Source of the DNA: Cyanobacteriota bacterium
Lineage (GTDB): Bacteria > Cyanobacteriota > Cyanobacteriia > Phormidesmidales > Phormidesmidaceae
DNA length: 7,208 bases
Reading direction: 5' to 3'
NCBI GenBank assembly: GCA_027619675.1
Contig: JAQCHG010000079.1
Span: 1-7,208 of the forward strand
A program made the translations under genes and the position numbers. This document shows positions 1 through 5,916 of this stretch, one piece after another (within the stretch, counting starts at the first letter, position 1; every line of letters starts with the position of its first letter). A model generated the notes under the pieces. It made no database searches. It was given only the letters and a program-made list of their open reading frames with translations, and was not told the DNA's origin.

Positions 1-129
1 GGGCGTTATGCCCTGGTTCGGTCCTGGTCTAGGGCGGGGCAACCCCAGGCAGCGATGGGATGCCCCGGCCCTTGGGCAGGGGGGGCGGGATGACGGATCA
101 TGGGAGGGTGTTTGGAGGCTGTCATCACC

Positions 130-585
130 ATGGGTAAGAAAGCACGCATCCGGCCCATTGCCATTTGCCTATTCCGGCGGGGGGAGGAGCCGAGACCGGA
201 CCCTAAGGGCGATCGCATTCTGGTCCACGAGGGGGAAGACACCGTGGCCGGGTTTCGCTTTGGCCGTCCCTTGGGGGGCGGCATTGACTTTGGCGAATCT
301 AGCCAGGCGGCAGTGGTGCGGGAAATCCGAGAGGAACTGGGGGCAGAGATCACGGCGGTCAGGCTGCTCGGCATTGTGGAATCCATCTACATCTATGAGG
401 GGGCACCGGGCCACGAGATCGTCTTTGTCTATGACGCTCAGTTTGTGGATGAAACCCTGTATGCCCAGGAGTCCCTGCGGGTGACGGAGGGGGAACGGGT
501 GTTTACCGCCCGCTGGCGATCGCTGGATGAACTCCGGGGGGATCCCCTGGTGCTGGTGCCTAAAGGACTGTGGCAGTACCTCTAG
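130..585 (+). CDS. Nudix hydrolase (MutT-like)
   Basis: A single-domain Nudix protein of 151 residues that should hydrolyse a nucleoside diphosphate linked to another moiety; its substrate cannot be told from sequence. The Nudix signature GX5EX7REUXEEXGU is complete at residues 50-72 (bases 277-345): G50, E56, R64, then REIREELG, including the Glu residues that bind the catalytic metal. The rest is a compact alpha/beta fold without signal peptide or membrane segment, and the length is usual for the family. I chose ATG 130 because GGAGG lies at 114-118, 11 bases upstream, and the protein then starts just before the first beta strand (RPIAICLFRR). An in-frame ATG at 100 would add ten residues but has a poorer ribosome site. 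The leader (1-129) is G/C-rich with small hairpins (36-46, 63-82) and no clear promoter. The gene converges on ndhD. The family is certain, the substrate unknown. Confidence 0.9.
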   Translation: MGKKARIRPIAICLFRRGEEPRPDPKGDRILVHEGEDTVAGFRFGRPLGGGIDFGESSQAAVVREIREELGAEITAVRLLGIVESIYIYEGAPGHEIVFVYDAQFVDETLYAQESLRVTEGERVFTARWRSLDELRGDPLVLVPKGLWQYL

Positions 586-605
586 ACACCGACCGTTAAA
601 CCCTT

Positions 606-627
606 CCGGTCCCCTGGCTCGGGACGG
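606..627 (+). terminator. Hairpin 3' of the Nudix gene, terminator-like
   Basis: GTCCC (609-613) pairs with GGGAC (621-625) around a 7-base loop, and the outer CC/GG pair extends the stem across one bulged G. It lies 20 bases after the Nudix stop codon. No T-run follows, so it is only a weak candidate for an intrinsic terminator and may simply protect the 3' end. Confidence 0.3.
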
Positions 628-659
628 TAACCCTTGCGCCCTCAGAATGGGGGCGATCT

Positions 660-703
660 CGGTTGGCAGCCCCTAGTCCAGCGCGGCGTAAGTTTGCCAA
701 CCG
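660..703. terminator. 9-bp inverted repeat between convergent genes
   Basis: CGGTTGGCA (660-668) and TGCCAACCG (695-703) are perfect complements separated by 26 bases. The repeat sits in the middle of the spacer between the Nudix gene and ndhD, where a terminator serving both directions is expected. On the + strand the stem is followed by TTTCCTT, on the - strand by no T-run. The long loop makes it a weak intrinsic terminator. I see nothing else in the 586-777 spacer. Confidence 0.35.
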
Positions 704-777
704 TTTCCTTGGGTGGGGGAGCTGGAGAGCATGGGAGATAGGGAGCCAGAAGGTAGGGGTATTCGCGCCAAGCTCAA

Positions 778-2307
778 CTAGTGCCGCCAGGGCAGGGTGG
801 GGATGCCCGCCAGCACCGAGGCCGGGGCGTCCTGCAAGTTGGGCATATCCTGGGGCAGACTGGCCACCATGTCCGTGGCGGTGGGTTCCCCCCACTTCAC
901 CAACCAGTTGGGCTGCACCCCCAGGAGCAAAATCAACGCCGCCAGCACCACGGCGGGGACCCGTTCCGTCAGGGTGACCTTGGGGAAGTAGGCGATGTCG
1001 TTATCCAATTTGCCGAAGCAGGTGCGGTTCAGCAGGATGACGAAATACACCGCCGTCAACCCCGTGCCCACCACACAGATCAAGGTGGGGATGGGGTAGG
1101 TGGCATAGCTGCCCTGGAATACGAGGAATTCCGTCACAAAGCCCACTAGGCCAGGGATGCCAGCGCTGGCCATACCCCCCAACACCAGCAGGGCACTGGT
1201 CAAGGGCAAGCCACGAATGGGGTTCATCAAGCCATTCAGGACATCCAGCTCGCGGGTGCCCACCTTGGCTTCCACCACCCCCACCAGATGGAAGAGGATG
1301 GCCAAAATCAACCCGTGGGAAACCATCTGGGACACCGCCCCGGTCAGGGCCAATTCCGTCAGGGCCGCCCCCCCGAGGAGGACGTAGCCCATATGGCCGA
1401 TGGAGCTATAGGCCACCATACGCTTGATGTCCTTTTGGGCGATCGCCGTAATGGCTCCGTACAGCACGCTGATAGACGCCCACACCGCCAGATAGGGGGC
1501 CAACACCGACCAGGCATCGGGGAACATGCCCAAACCAAAGCGGAACAGACCGTAGGTGCCCAGTTTGGCCAGCACTCCGCCGAGGATCATCGCCACGGGG
1601 GTAGACGCGGCCACATAGGTATCGGGCAACCAGGTGTGGAAGGGCACCAGGGGAATCTTGATGCCAAAGGCCACCAGCAGCACCCCCAGCAGAATCACCT
1701 GGGCCACTAGGGGCAGGGTTTGCCCCAGGGCGGCGGTGTAGGCAAAGTCTGTGCCTTCCGTCAGCAGCACCGTGGCCAAGAAACCCGCCAGCATCAGCGC
1801 CCCCGACAGGGCGGTGTAGAGCAAAAACTTGGTGGCGGCATAGTTGCGCTTTTCCCCGCCCCAAATCGCCACCAGCAGGTACAGGGGCACCAGCTCAATT
1901 TCATAGAGCAGGAAGAACAGCAGCAGGTTTTGGGCCAAAAACGCCCCCGCCACCCCGCCGCTGACCAGTAGCATCAGGGCATAGAACATCCGGGGTCGCT
2001 CCATGTCGGCCCGGCTGCTCCACAGGGCCACCCAGGTGAGCAGACTGTTCAGGGCCACCATCAACAGGGCCAGCCCATCCAAACCCAGGTCGTAGTTCAA
2101 CCCCAGCAGGGGCACCCAGGGCAGAAATTCGCGGAACTGGAAGCCCGCCGCCCCCAGGTCAAACTGGGTAAACAGCCAGATCGTCCACAGTAGGGTGCTG
2201 CCCGCGATCGCCAACGCCCCGTTGCGGACCTGCTGGGCCGAAAGGTTCGGCACCAGGGCCAATACCCCCGCCCCAATGACGGGTAACCAAATCAGAACAC
2301 TTAACAT
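778..2307 (-). CDS. ndhD: NDH-1 subunit NdhD, CO2-uptake type (probably NdhD4)
   Basis: A 509-residue antiporter-like membrane subunit of the cyanobacterial NDH-1 complex, homologous to NuoM/ND4. It should sit in the thylakoid membrane and carry one proton channel, with about 14 membrane segments. Family residues are in place: E136 in YEIELVP (TM5), K217 in GIKIPLVPFHTWLPDTY (TM7), K248 in AKLGTYG (TM8), K295 in DIKRMVAYSSIGHMGYV, and H331 in SHGLILAILFHLVG. Start and end fit the family; the ribosome site before ATG 2307 is weak (GAAGAA). It lies 75 bases after ndhF on the same strand and is presumably cotranscribed. This pairing, plus an NdhF3/F4-type partner, points to the CO2-hydrating NDH-1MS complexes rather than the respiratory NdhD1/D2 form. 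No cupA or cupB follows; the next gene is convergent, which fits the NdhF4/NdhD4 pair better than the ndhF3-ndhD3-cupA operon. NdhD4 versus NdhD3 is inference. Confidence 0.93.
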   Translation of the reverse strand: MLSVLIWLPVIGAGVLALVPNLSAQQVRNGALAIAGSTLLWTIWLFTQFDLGAAGFQFREFLPWVPLLGLNYDLGLDGLALLMVALNSLLTWVALWSSRADMERPRMFYALMLLVSGGVAGAFLAQNLLLFFLLYEIELVPLYLLVAIWGGEKRNYAATKFLLYTALSGALMLAGFLATVLLTEGTDFAYTAALGQTLPLVAQVILLGVLLVAFGIKIPLVPFHTWLPDTYVAASTPVAMILGGVLAKLGTYGLFRFGLGMFPDAWSVLAPYLAVWASISVLYGAITAIAQKDIKRMVAYSSIGHMGYVLLGGAALTELALTGAVSQMVSHGLILAILFHLVGVVEAKVGTRELDVLNGLMNPIRGLPLTSALLVLGGMASAGIPGLVGFVTEFLVFQGSYATYPIPTLICVVGTGLTAVYFVILLNRTCFGKLDNDIAYFPKVTLTERVPAVVLAALILLLGVQPNWLVKWGEPTATDMVASLPQDMPNLQDAPASVLAGIPTLPWRH

Positions 2308-2348
2308 GATTCTTCGTCCATCAACGTGCAGAATTGACGCGCAGAAAC

Positions 2349-2369
2349 GGGGTGGACTCGGGCCACCCC
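2349..2369 (-). other. Intercistronic hairpin between ndhF and ndhD
   Basis: GGGGTGG (2349-2355) and CCACCCC (2363-2369) form a perfect 7-bp, almost all-G/C stem with a 7-base loop, 13 bases after the ndhF stop codon on the - strand. In the direction of transcription it is followed by GTTTCT, too few T residues for strong termination. It could act as a partial terminator setting the ndhF:ndhD ratio or as an mRNA stabiliser; the sequence does not decide. Confidence 0.5.
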
Positions 2370-2382
2370 CACTAACGGAGCC

Positions 2383-4251
2383 CTAGAACACAGAGAAAGC
2401 CGCCGTAAACACACCCGGCAAATAGCGCCAGCTCATGACGATGCTGATCACCGCCACACAGACGGAGATGGTCAGCACATAGAACTGCAAGCGCCCGCTG
2501 TTGTTGTATTTCAGGGTTTCGCCGCTAACCAGGGAGGCCAAGCCCACCAGGTTCACCACCCCATCCACCAGATAGCGATCGAGCCAGTCGGTCACCGTAG
2601 ACAGGGCCGCCACCCCAAACACCACCGTGCTGCGGTAGAGGCGGGGGGTATAAAAGTCAAAGGCCAGCAGGTTGCGCAGCCCCGTAGGCACCAACCGTTC
2701 GGGATGATCGAGGCGGCGGTTGACATACAGCAGCACCCCTATGCCAAAGCCAAACAGGCTAGACCATGCCACCGCGAGGGCCAGATCCTTATTCATCACC
2801 GCCCAACTGGGCAACAAATCTAGGGCCTGCAAAATCAGCGGCAGGTGCAGGGTAAAGGCCGCCCCAAAGGTCATGGGCATCACCAGCAGCCACAGGGGTT
2901 CTGGGGCGCGGACGGTCATCTGTTGGGTGCCCCCAGCGAAAATCAAACCAAACATCCGAGCCAGGGCAAAGGCGGCCACCCAGTTCACCACCAACACAAT
3001 GCCCACCAGCAGACCTTGGCCATTGGCCCATAGGCCCGACACCAGCTTTAAGATGGCCCAAAAGCCCCCCAAGGGCGGCATGGCCACCATGCCAAACGCC
3101 CCCACCACGAAGGCCAAGCCGGTAATGGGGCGACGGGACCACAAGCCCCCCATCTGGGTCAAATCCTGGGTAATGACATTGGCAATGATGGATCCGGTAG
3201 CCATCACCAACACCCCCATGCCCAGGGCATAGGCCAGCACCAGCAGCAGAGCCACCTGGGGCTGTTCTGCCCCCACCGCCACAAACACCAAGCCCATGTA
3301 GGCGCTGGATAGGTAGGACAACACCCGTTTGGCATCAATCTGGGCCACCGCAATCAGGGTGCTACCGATGGCGGTAATGGCCCCGATCGCGATCATCACC
3401 GCCAACGTGGTTTGGGAAAGGGCCAGCACCGGCTCCAACTGCACCAAAATCCAAGCGCCCGTGGCCACCACCACCGCATTCCGCAAAATACTGCTGGGTA
3501 GGGGGCCTTCCATGGCCTCATCCAGCCACAGGTGCAGCGGAAACTGGGCGCACTTGCTCATGGGACCTGCAATCAAGGCCACCCCAATCAAGGTGATCAG
3601 CGTGGGGTCCACCTCTGCGGTTTGCGCCCAGGCCGCCAACTCCCGAAAGTCCCAGGTGTGGGCCAGGGGATAGATGGCCAGCACCCCCATCAACAGCACC
3701 AAGTCCCCAATCCGCTTGGTTAAGAAGGCATCCCGCGCCCCCGTTACCACCAGGGATTGGTTGTACCAGAAGCCCACCAGGAGGTAGGTGCCTAGGGTCA
3801 AAATCTCCAGCAGAATATAGGAGAAAAACAGGGAATCGCACAGCACCAAGGCGCACATGCCCGCCTCAAACAGGGCCATAAAGGCAAAGAACCGCCCCCA
3901 GCCCCAGTCCATTTCCAGATAGGCCACGGCATATACCTGGGCCAGGAAGTTCAACCCTGTAATCAAAATCGCCGCCCCGAGGGTAATGGCCGACACCTCT
4001 AGGGGAATGTTGAGGCTCAGATCGGCCACCTGAAGCCAGGGAGTAAAGAAAAACTGCGGGGAAGAATGCCGAGTCCATAGGGCGTTGAAGGCCAATAGAC
4101 TGTGCATCAGGGCCATGAAGGTCATGGCGATGTTGATATACCCAGCCGGACGGGGACCCGTGCGTCGAATTAACCCCGGCGACCAGGGAATTGTCAGCAG
4201 GGCACCCATCAACGGGTACAGGGGAATGAGCCAACTGGTTTCGGTAATCAT
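2383..4251 (-). CDS. ndhF: NDH-1 subunit NdhF, CO2-uptake type (probably NdhF4)
   Basis: A 622-residue distal membrane subunit of NDH-1, homologous to NuoL/ND5, with about 16 membrane segments. In the NDH-1MS complexes NdhF3 or NdhF4 pairs with NdhD3 or NdhD4 and anchors the CupA or CupB protein that hydrates CO2 at the thylakoid. The class is shown by SILRNAVVV (254-262), which replaces the SALIHAATM of respiratory NdhF/NuoL, right after KCAQFPLHLWLDEAMEGP (233-250), and by a length below NdhF1. E149 (TM5) and K233 (TM7) are kept, as is the AQIDAKRVLSY stretch (303-313). The two His and one Lys usual in TM11 are L337, Y341 and M345, and the TM12 Lys-Asp is replaced in PPLGGFWAILKL. Start ATG 4251 has AAGAAG 6 bases upstream. 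The first gene of the ndhF-ndhD pair, it is transcribed away from 4584. F4 over F3 rests on the missing cup gene and the TM11 pattern. Confidence 0.93.
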   Translation of the reverse strand: MITETSWLIPLYPLMGALLTIPWSPGLIRRTGPRPAGYINIAMTFMALMHSLLAFNALWTRHSSPQFFFTPWLQVADLSLNIPLEVSAITLGAAILITGLNFLAQVYAVAYLEMDWGWGRFFAFMALFEAGMCALVLCDSLFFSYILLEILTLGTYLLVGFWYNQSLVVTGARDAFLTKRIGDLVLLMGVLAIYPLAHTWDFRELAAWAQTAEVDPTLITLIGVALIAGPMSKCAQFPLHLWLDEAMEGPLPSSILRNAVVVATGAWILVQLEPVLALSQTTLAVMIAIGAITAIGSTLIAVAQIDAKRVLSYLSSAYMGLVFVAVGAEQPQVALLLVLAYALGMGVLVMATGSIIANVITQDLTQMGGLWSRRPITGLAFVVGAFGMVAMPPLGGFWAILKLVSGLWANGQGLLVGIVLVVNWVAAFALARMFGLIFAGGTQQMTVRAPEPLWLLVMPMTFGAAFTLHLPLILQALDLLPSWAVMNKDLALAVAWSSLFGFGIGVLLYVNRRLDHPERLVPTGLRNLLAFDFYTPRLYRSTVVFGVAALSTVTDWLDRYLVDGVVNLVGLASLVSGETLKYNNSGRLQFYVLTISVCVAVISIVMSWRYLPGVFTAAFSVF

Positions 4252-4347
4252 GGTGGACTTCTTAAGGAATGCAGTCAGGGATGAGAAGGCCGCAAGCAGC
4301 TAGAACCCACAACAGGCAAGGATCCTGGAGCGAGTCTATGGAAATCC

Positions 4348-4369
4348 GATTTAGATTGAAGTAAATCTA
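4348..4369. repeat. Two overlapping perfect 6-bp inverted repeats
   Basis: GATTTA (4348-4353) pairs with TAAATC (4362-4367), and TAGATT (4352-4357) pairs with AATCTA (4364-4369). The two dyads are offset by 3 bases. They lie about 100 bases upstream of the ndhF start, where a dimeric regulator could bind. GATTTAG recurs at 4469-4475. No known operator consensus was matched with confidence. Confidence 0.45.
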
Positions 4370-4394
4370 TGTTGAAGAAAGTGTAACGTTCAGC

Positions 4395-4453
4395 ATTGTC
4401 CTTTGGCCAGGGATTGATTGATATCTCTCAATTGAAAATAAATCTGTGATTGA
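4395..4453. repeat. ATTG(A/T) array at exact 18-base spacing
   Basis: ATTGT at 4395, ATTGA at 4413, ATTGA at 4431 and ATTGA at 4449 start exactly 18 bases apart. An extra ATTGA at 4417 and the complementary TCAAT at 4428-4432 add a dyad (ATTGA-N10-TCAAT, 4413-4432). Only the first 4 or 5 bases of each unit are conserved. Short TCAAT-type half-sites are recalled for the LysR-type carbon regulator CcmR/NdhR, so this may be an operator region for ndhF. In AT-rich DNA part of this may be chance. Confidence 0.35.
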
Positions 4454-4552
4454 TAAGGCTGACTAATAGATTTAGGGCTGATCGGTTGGCTGGGCTGTGT
4501 TAACTTTCAAGCGATCGCGGTAATGGCGAGAGTTTTTAGGGGCGTTTAGCCG

Positions 4553-4558
4553 TAGAAT
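4553..4558 (+). promoter_or_regulatory. Possible -10 box for the 4584 gene
   Basis: TAGAAT matches the -10 consensus at five of six positions and lies 25 bases before the ATG at 4584, giving a leader of about 20 bases. No good -35 hexamer is seen 16-18 bases upstream, and the leader has no clear ribosome binding sequence next to the start codon, as is common in cyanobacteria. Confidence 0.35.
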
Positions 4559-4583
4559 AAGGTAGTTCAAATGCACTAAGCCA

Positions 4584-5060
4584 ATGGTTCAGTACACCCT
4601 TGCCCAAAGCCCAGAGGTGATCCTGGCGGTGCCGGGTAAAGACTCCCCCAAAGCCCGTGATAAAGCCATGGATCAACTGGTGGAATTGATGGATGATGGA
4701 AAACTACCCACCAACCTTGCCGACGGTTTTGCCCCCGATCAATTTATTGAAGTGAAACCCCCCGAACCTACCCCCGATCTCAAAGACCAAGAGGACGCTG
4801 TGGTTGAAGCGGTGCAGATACTCAGCCACCTGGCCAGCCTCAAGGTCAAAACCCAGGAATCTCGGACGGAAGCCCTGCAAGTCCGGGACTTGGTGGACTT
4901 GCTGTTCACCGATGAACCCATTTCCGAAGAGCAGATTGCCAGCCTCAAGGATGGCTTCAAAACCCTGAAGAATTTCGCCCAGAGCAACCTCAAGTATCGG
5001 GATGCTCGCTCCCAAGCGGAGGCAGCCCGCGCCATTTTGGACGAAGCCCTGAAACCCTAG
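4584..5060 (+). CDS. Conserved-looking cyanobacterial hypothetical protein
   Basis: A 158-residue soluble protein that I do not recognise as a named family; the N-terminal stretch from PGKDSPKARDKAMDQL onward looks like a cyanobacterial conserved hypothetical, but I cannot name an orthologue. It is rich in Asp, Glu and Lys, has no Cys or Trp, and lacks signal peptide or membrane segment. Two parts are visible: an N-terminal region (1-56) ending in DGFAPDQFIEVK, and a strongly helical C-terminal region (67-156), joined by a Pro-rich linker (PPEPTP, 59-64). The reading frame is intact with normal codon use for the window. It diverges from ndhF across a shared 332-base promoter region and its stop is 4 bases from the stop of the convergent methyltransferase gene. 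The helical, charged character suggests a protein-protein interaction role, but this is a guess. Existence of the gene is well supported, function unknown. Confidence 0.8.
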   Translation: MVQYTLAQSPEVILAVPGKDSPKARDKAMDQLVELMDDGKLPTNLADGFAPDQFIEVKPPEPTPDLKDQEDAVVEAVQILSHLASLKVKTQESRTEALQVRDLVDLLFTDEPISEEQIASLKDGFKTLKNFAQSNLKYRDARSQAEAARAILDEALKP

Positions 5061-5064
5061 GGGG

Positions 5065-5676
5065 TCATTTGACGGCGACACCGCGATAAAAATAGCCCCC
5101 AGTTTTCGGAAGGTTGGGGGCGTATTCCGTCACCAGGGTGTCTAGATCAAAATGACGGCGGATTAGATCTGCTATGGGTTGGTCGAGACGGCAGCCATCG
5201 GCCAGCCGCTTTTGGAGGGGGGTCAGCCGGGTTTGCCAACGGGCGATCGCGGGATCTGGGCTCAGGCCATGTTCGATGAAGGCAAACCGCCCGCCGGGTT
5301 TCAGGACCCGATGGATTTCCGCCAGGGCGCGATCGCGATCGGCAATGCTGCATAGGGTCCAGGTGCTTACCACCCAATCAAACTGATGGGCGGGAAAGTC
5401 CAGGCGTTCCCCCCGCAGGGGACGGCTTTGACACTTAAGGGCAGTGCGCTGCAATCGGGGCTGGGCGATCGCCGCCATGCCGGGGTTAGGGTCGATCACC
5501 GTCAGACTGGTGACCGTGTCGGGATAGTAGGCCAGGTTGAGGCCGGTGCCAAAGCCAATTTCCAGCACGTCACCCTTGACTGGGGCCAACAGTTGGCGGC
5601 GGTAATCGGCAAAGGGTTGACCCGCCATAGACCAATCCAGCAGCCTGGGAAACACCCACTCTCCATACCACCCCAT
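5065..5676 (-). CDS. Class I SAM-dependent methyltransferase, METTL7-like
   Basis: A 203-residue methyltransferase with one Rossmann-type domain. SAM-binding motif I is VLEIGFGTGL (37-46), the acidic residue at the end of strand 2 is D62 in TVIDPNPGM, strand 4 is FDWVVSTWTLCSI (99-111), and LKPGGRFAFIEHG (125-137) is the post-II region. D160-G161-C162 and the C-terminal GYFYRGVAVK resemble human METTL7A/B (TMT1A/B), which methylate alkyl thiols. The bacterial substrate is unknown, and the membrane-anchoring N-terminus of METTL7 is absent. ATG 5676 has GAGG (5688-5685) with 8 bases of spacing. A strong potential stem occupies exactly the bases between that site and the start codon, so translation may be controlled by leader folding. 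The last codons contain a terminator-like hairpin (5086-5121). The gene converges on the 4584 gene with a 4-base gap and diverges from argF. Confidence 0.9.
   Translation of the reverse strand: MGWYGEWVFPRLLDWSMAGQPFADYRRQLLAPVKGDVLEIGFGTGLNLAYYPDTVTSLTVIDPNPGMAAIAQPRLQRTALKCQSRPLRGERLDFPAHQFDWVVSTWTLCSIADRDRALAEIHRVLKPGGRFAFIEHGLSPDPAIARWQTRLTPLQKRLADGCRLDQPIADLIRRHFDLDTLVTEYAPNLPKTGGYFYRGVAVK
5086..5121 (-). terminator. Intrinsic-terminator-like hairpin inside the methyltransferase 3' end
   Basis: On the - strand GCCCCCA (complement of 5115-5121) pairs perfectly with TGGGGGC (complement of 5095-5101) around a 13-base loop, and TATTTTTAT follows directly (5094-5086). This is the shape of an intrinsic terminator, but it ends about 20 bases before the stop codon, encoding APNLPKTGG-YFY. 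On the + strand no T-run follows, so it cannot serve the 4584 gene in the same way. Confidence 0.4.
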
Positions 5677-5677
5677 G

Positions 5678-5785
5678 GGTCATGCCTCGATGCAACCTTC
5701 TTACCCTAGCGGATGGTCAGGGGGACTTTGCCTGCCAAGGCGCGTCATCCTTTACCAGTGAGCGTCTTGCTAGGTAAGCATGACC
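5678..5785 (-). promoter_or_regulatory. Structured leader candidate of the methyltransferase gene
   Basis: Four nested helices can form in the transcript. GGTCATGC (5785-5778) pairs with GCATGACC (5685-5678), 8 bp perfect. TTACCTAGC (5777-5769) pairs with GCTAGGGTAA (5710-5701) with one bulge. GGATG (5750-5746) pairs with CATCC (5715-5711), and GCCT (5741-5738) with AGGC (5733-5730) closes a 4-base loop. The first helix covers the bases between the GAGG ribosome site and the AUG, so folding would hinder initiation. I could not match it to a known riboswitch class. A palindromic intergenic repeat is the alternative. Confidence 0.45.
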
Positions 5786-5819
5786 GCCCCCCTCCTACTC
5801 CTTACTATGCGTATGACTA

Positions 5820-5846
5820 AGACTGGAGTCCGTTCCTCTCCAGTCT
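5820..5846. other. Perfect 9-bp hairpin upstream of argF
   Basis: AGACTGGAG (5820-5828) and CTCCAGTCT (5838-5846) form a perfect stem with a 9-base loop, about 70 bases before the argF start. Neither strand has a T-run after it, so it is not an intrinsic terminator. It may be an operator dyad or a leader hairpin. No NtcA-type GTA-N8-TAC site was found near it. Confidence 0.4.
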
Positions 5847-5865
5847 GGGCTGCCATGGGGATGGA

Positions 5866-5882
5866 CAAAATCTGATATTTTG
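5866..5882 (+). promoter_or_regulatory. Possible argF extended -10 within a small palindrome
   Basis: CAAAAT (5866-5871) and ATTTTG (5877-5882) are inverted repeats with 5 bases between. The right arm overlaps TGATATTTT (5873-5881), which resembles an extended -10 element (TGnTATAAT). Transcription would start near 5889, leaving a leader of under 30 bases. No clear -35 is present, so this is tentative. Confidence 0.3.
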
Positions 5883-5916
5883 AAGTTTCCAACGGCAGCA
5901 CAGGGTAAACAGCACG

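Larger units (their letters stand above)
4252..4583. promoter_or_regulatory. Divergent AT-rich promoter region of ndhF and the 4584 gene
   Basis: This 332-base gene-free stretch is clearly more AT-rich than the genes around it and holds the start signals for both directions. It contains overlapping inverted repeats (4348-4369), an ATTG array at 18-base spacing (4395-4453), one HIP1 octamer (4511-4518), and a possible -10 box for the + strand gene (4553-4558). No divergent LysR-type regulator gene (ccmR/ndhR) is here, although such a gene sits next to ndhF3 in some cyanobacteria. I could not pick a convincing -35/-10 pair for ndhF. Confidence 0.6.

Noticed and set aside
100..129. Upstream start of the Nudix gene at ATG 100
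   Set aside because: It would add ten residues without homology support, and the GGAGG at 114-118 fits ATG 130 better. It is not excluded.
6..484. Long frames overlapping the Nudix gene (6-386 on -, 8-484 on +)
   Set aside because: The Nudix frame has a complete catalytic signature; the others have low-complexity composition.
781..1971. Several open frames on the + strand opposite ndhD (for example 781-1149, 1288-1710, 1720-1971)
   Set aside because: They are rich in Gln, His, Arg and Gly, have no recognisable domain, and mirror the GC-rich ndhD codons; they are antisense shadows.
2720..3673. Open frames on the + strand opposite ndhF (2720-3232, 3329-3673)
   Set aside because: They show no family resemblance and arise from codon bias of ndhF.
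5678..5785. Known riboswitch (SAM, SAH, cobalamin or glutamine type) ahead of the methyltransferase gene
   Set aside because: The helices are clear but no conserved core sequence of these classes could be identified.
5677..5916. NtcA-binding site for argF
   Set aside because: No GTA-N8-TAC sequence occurs in this spacer.
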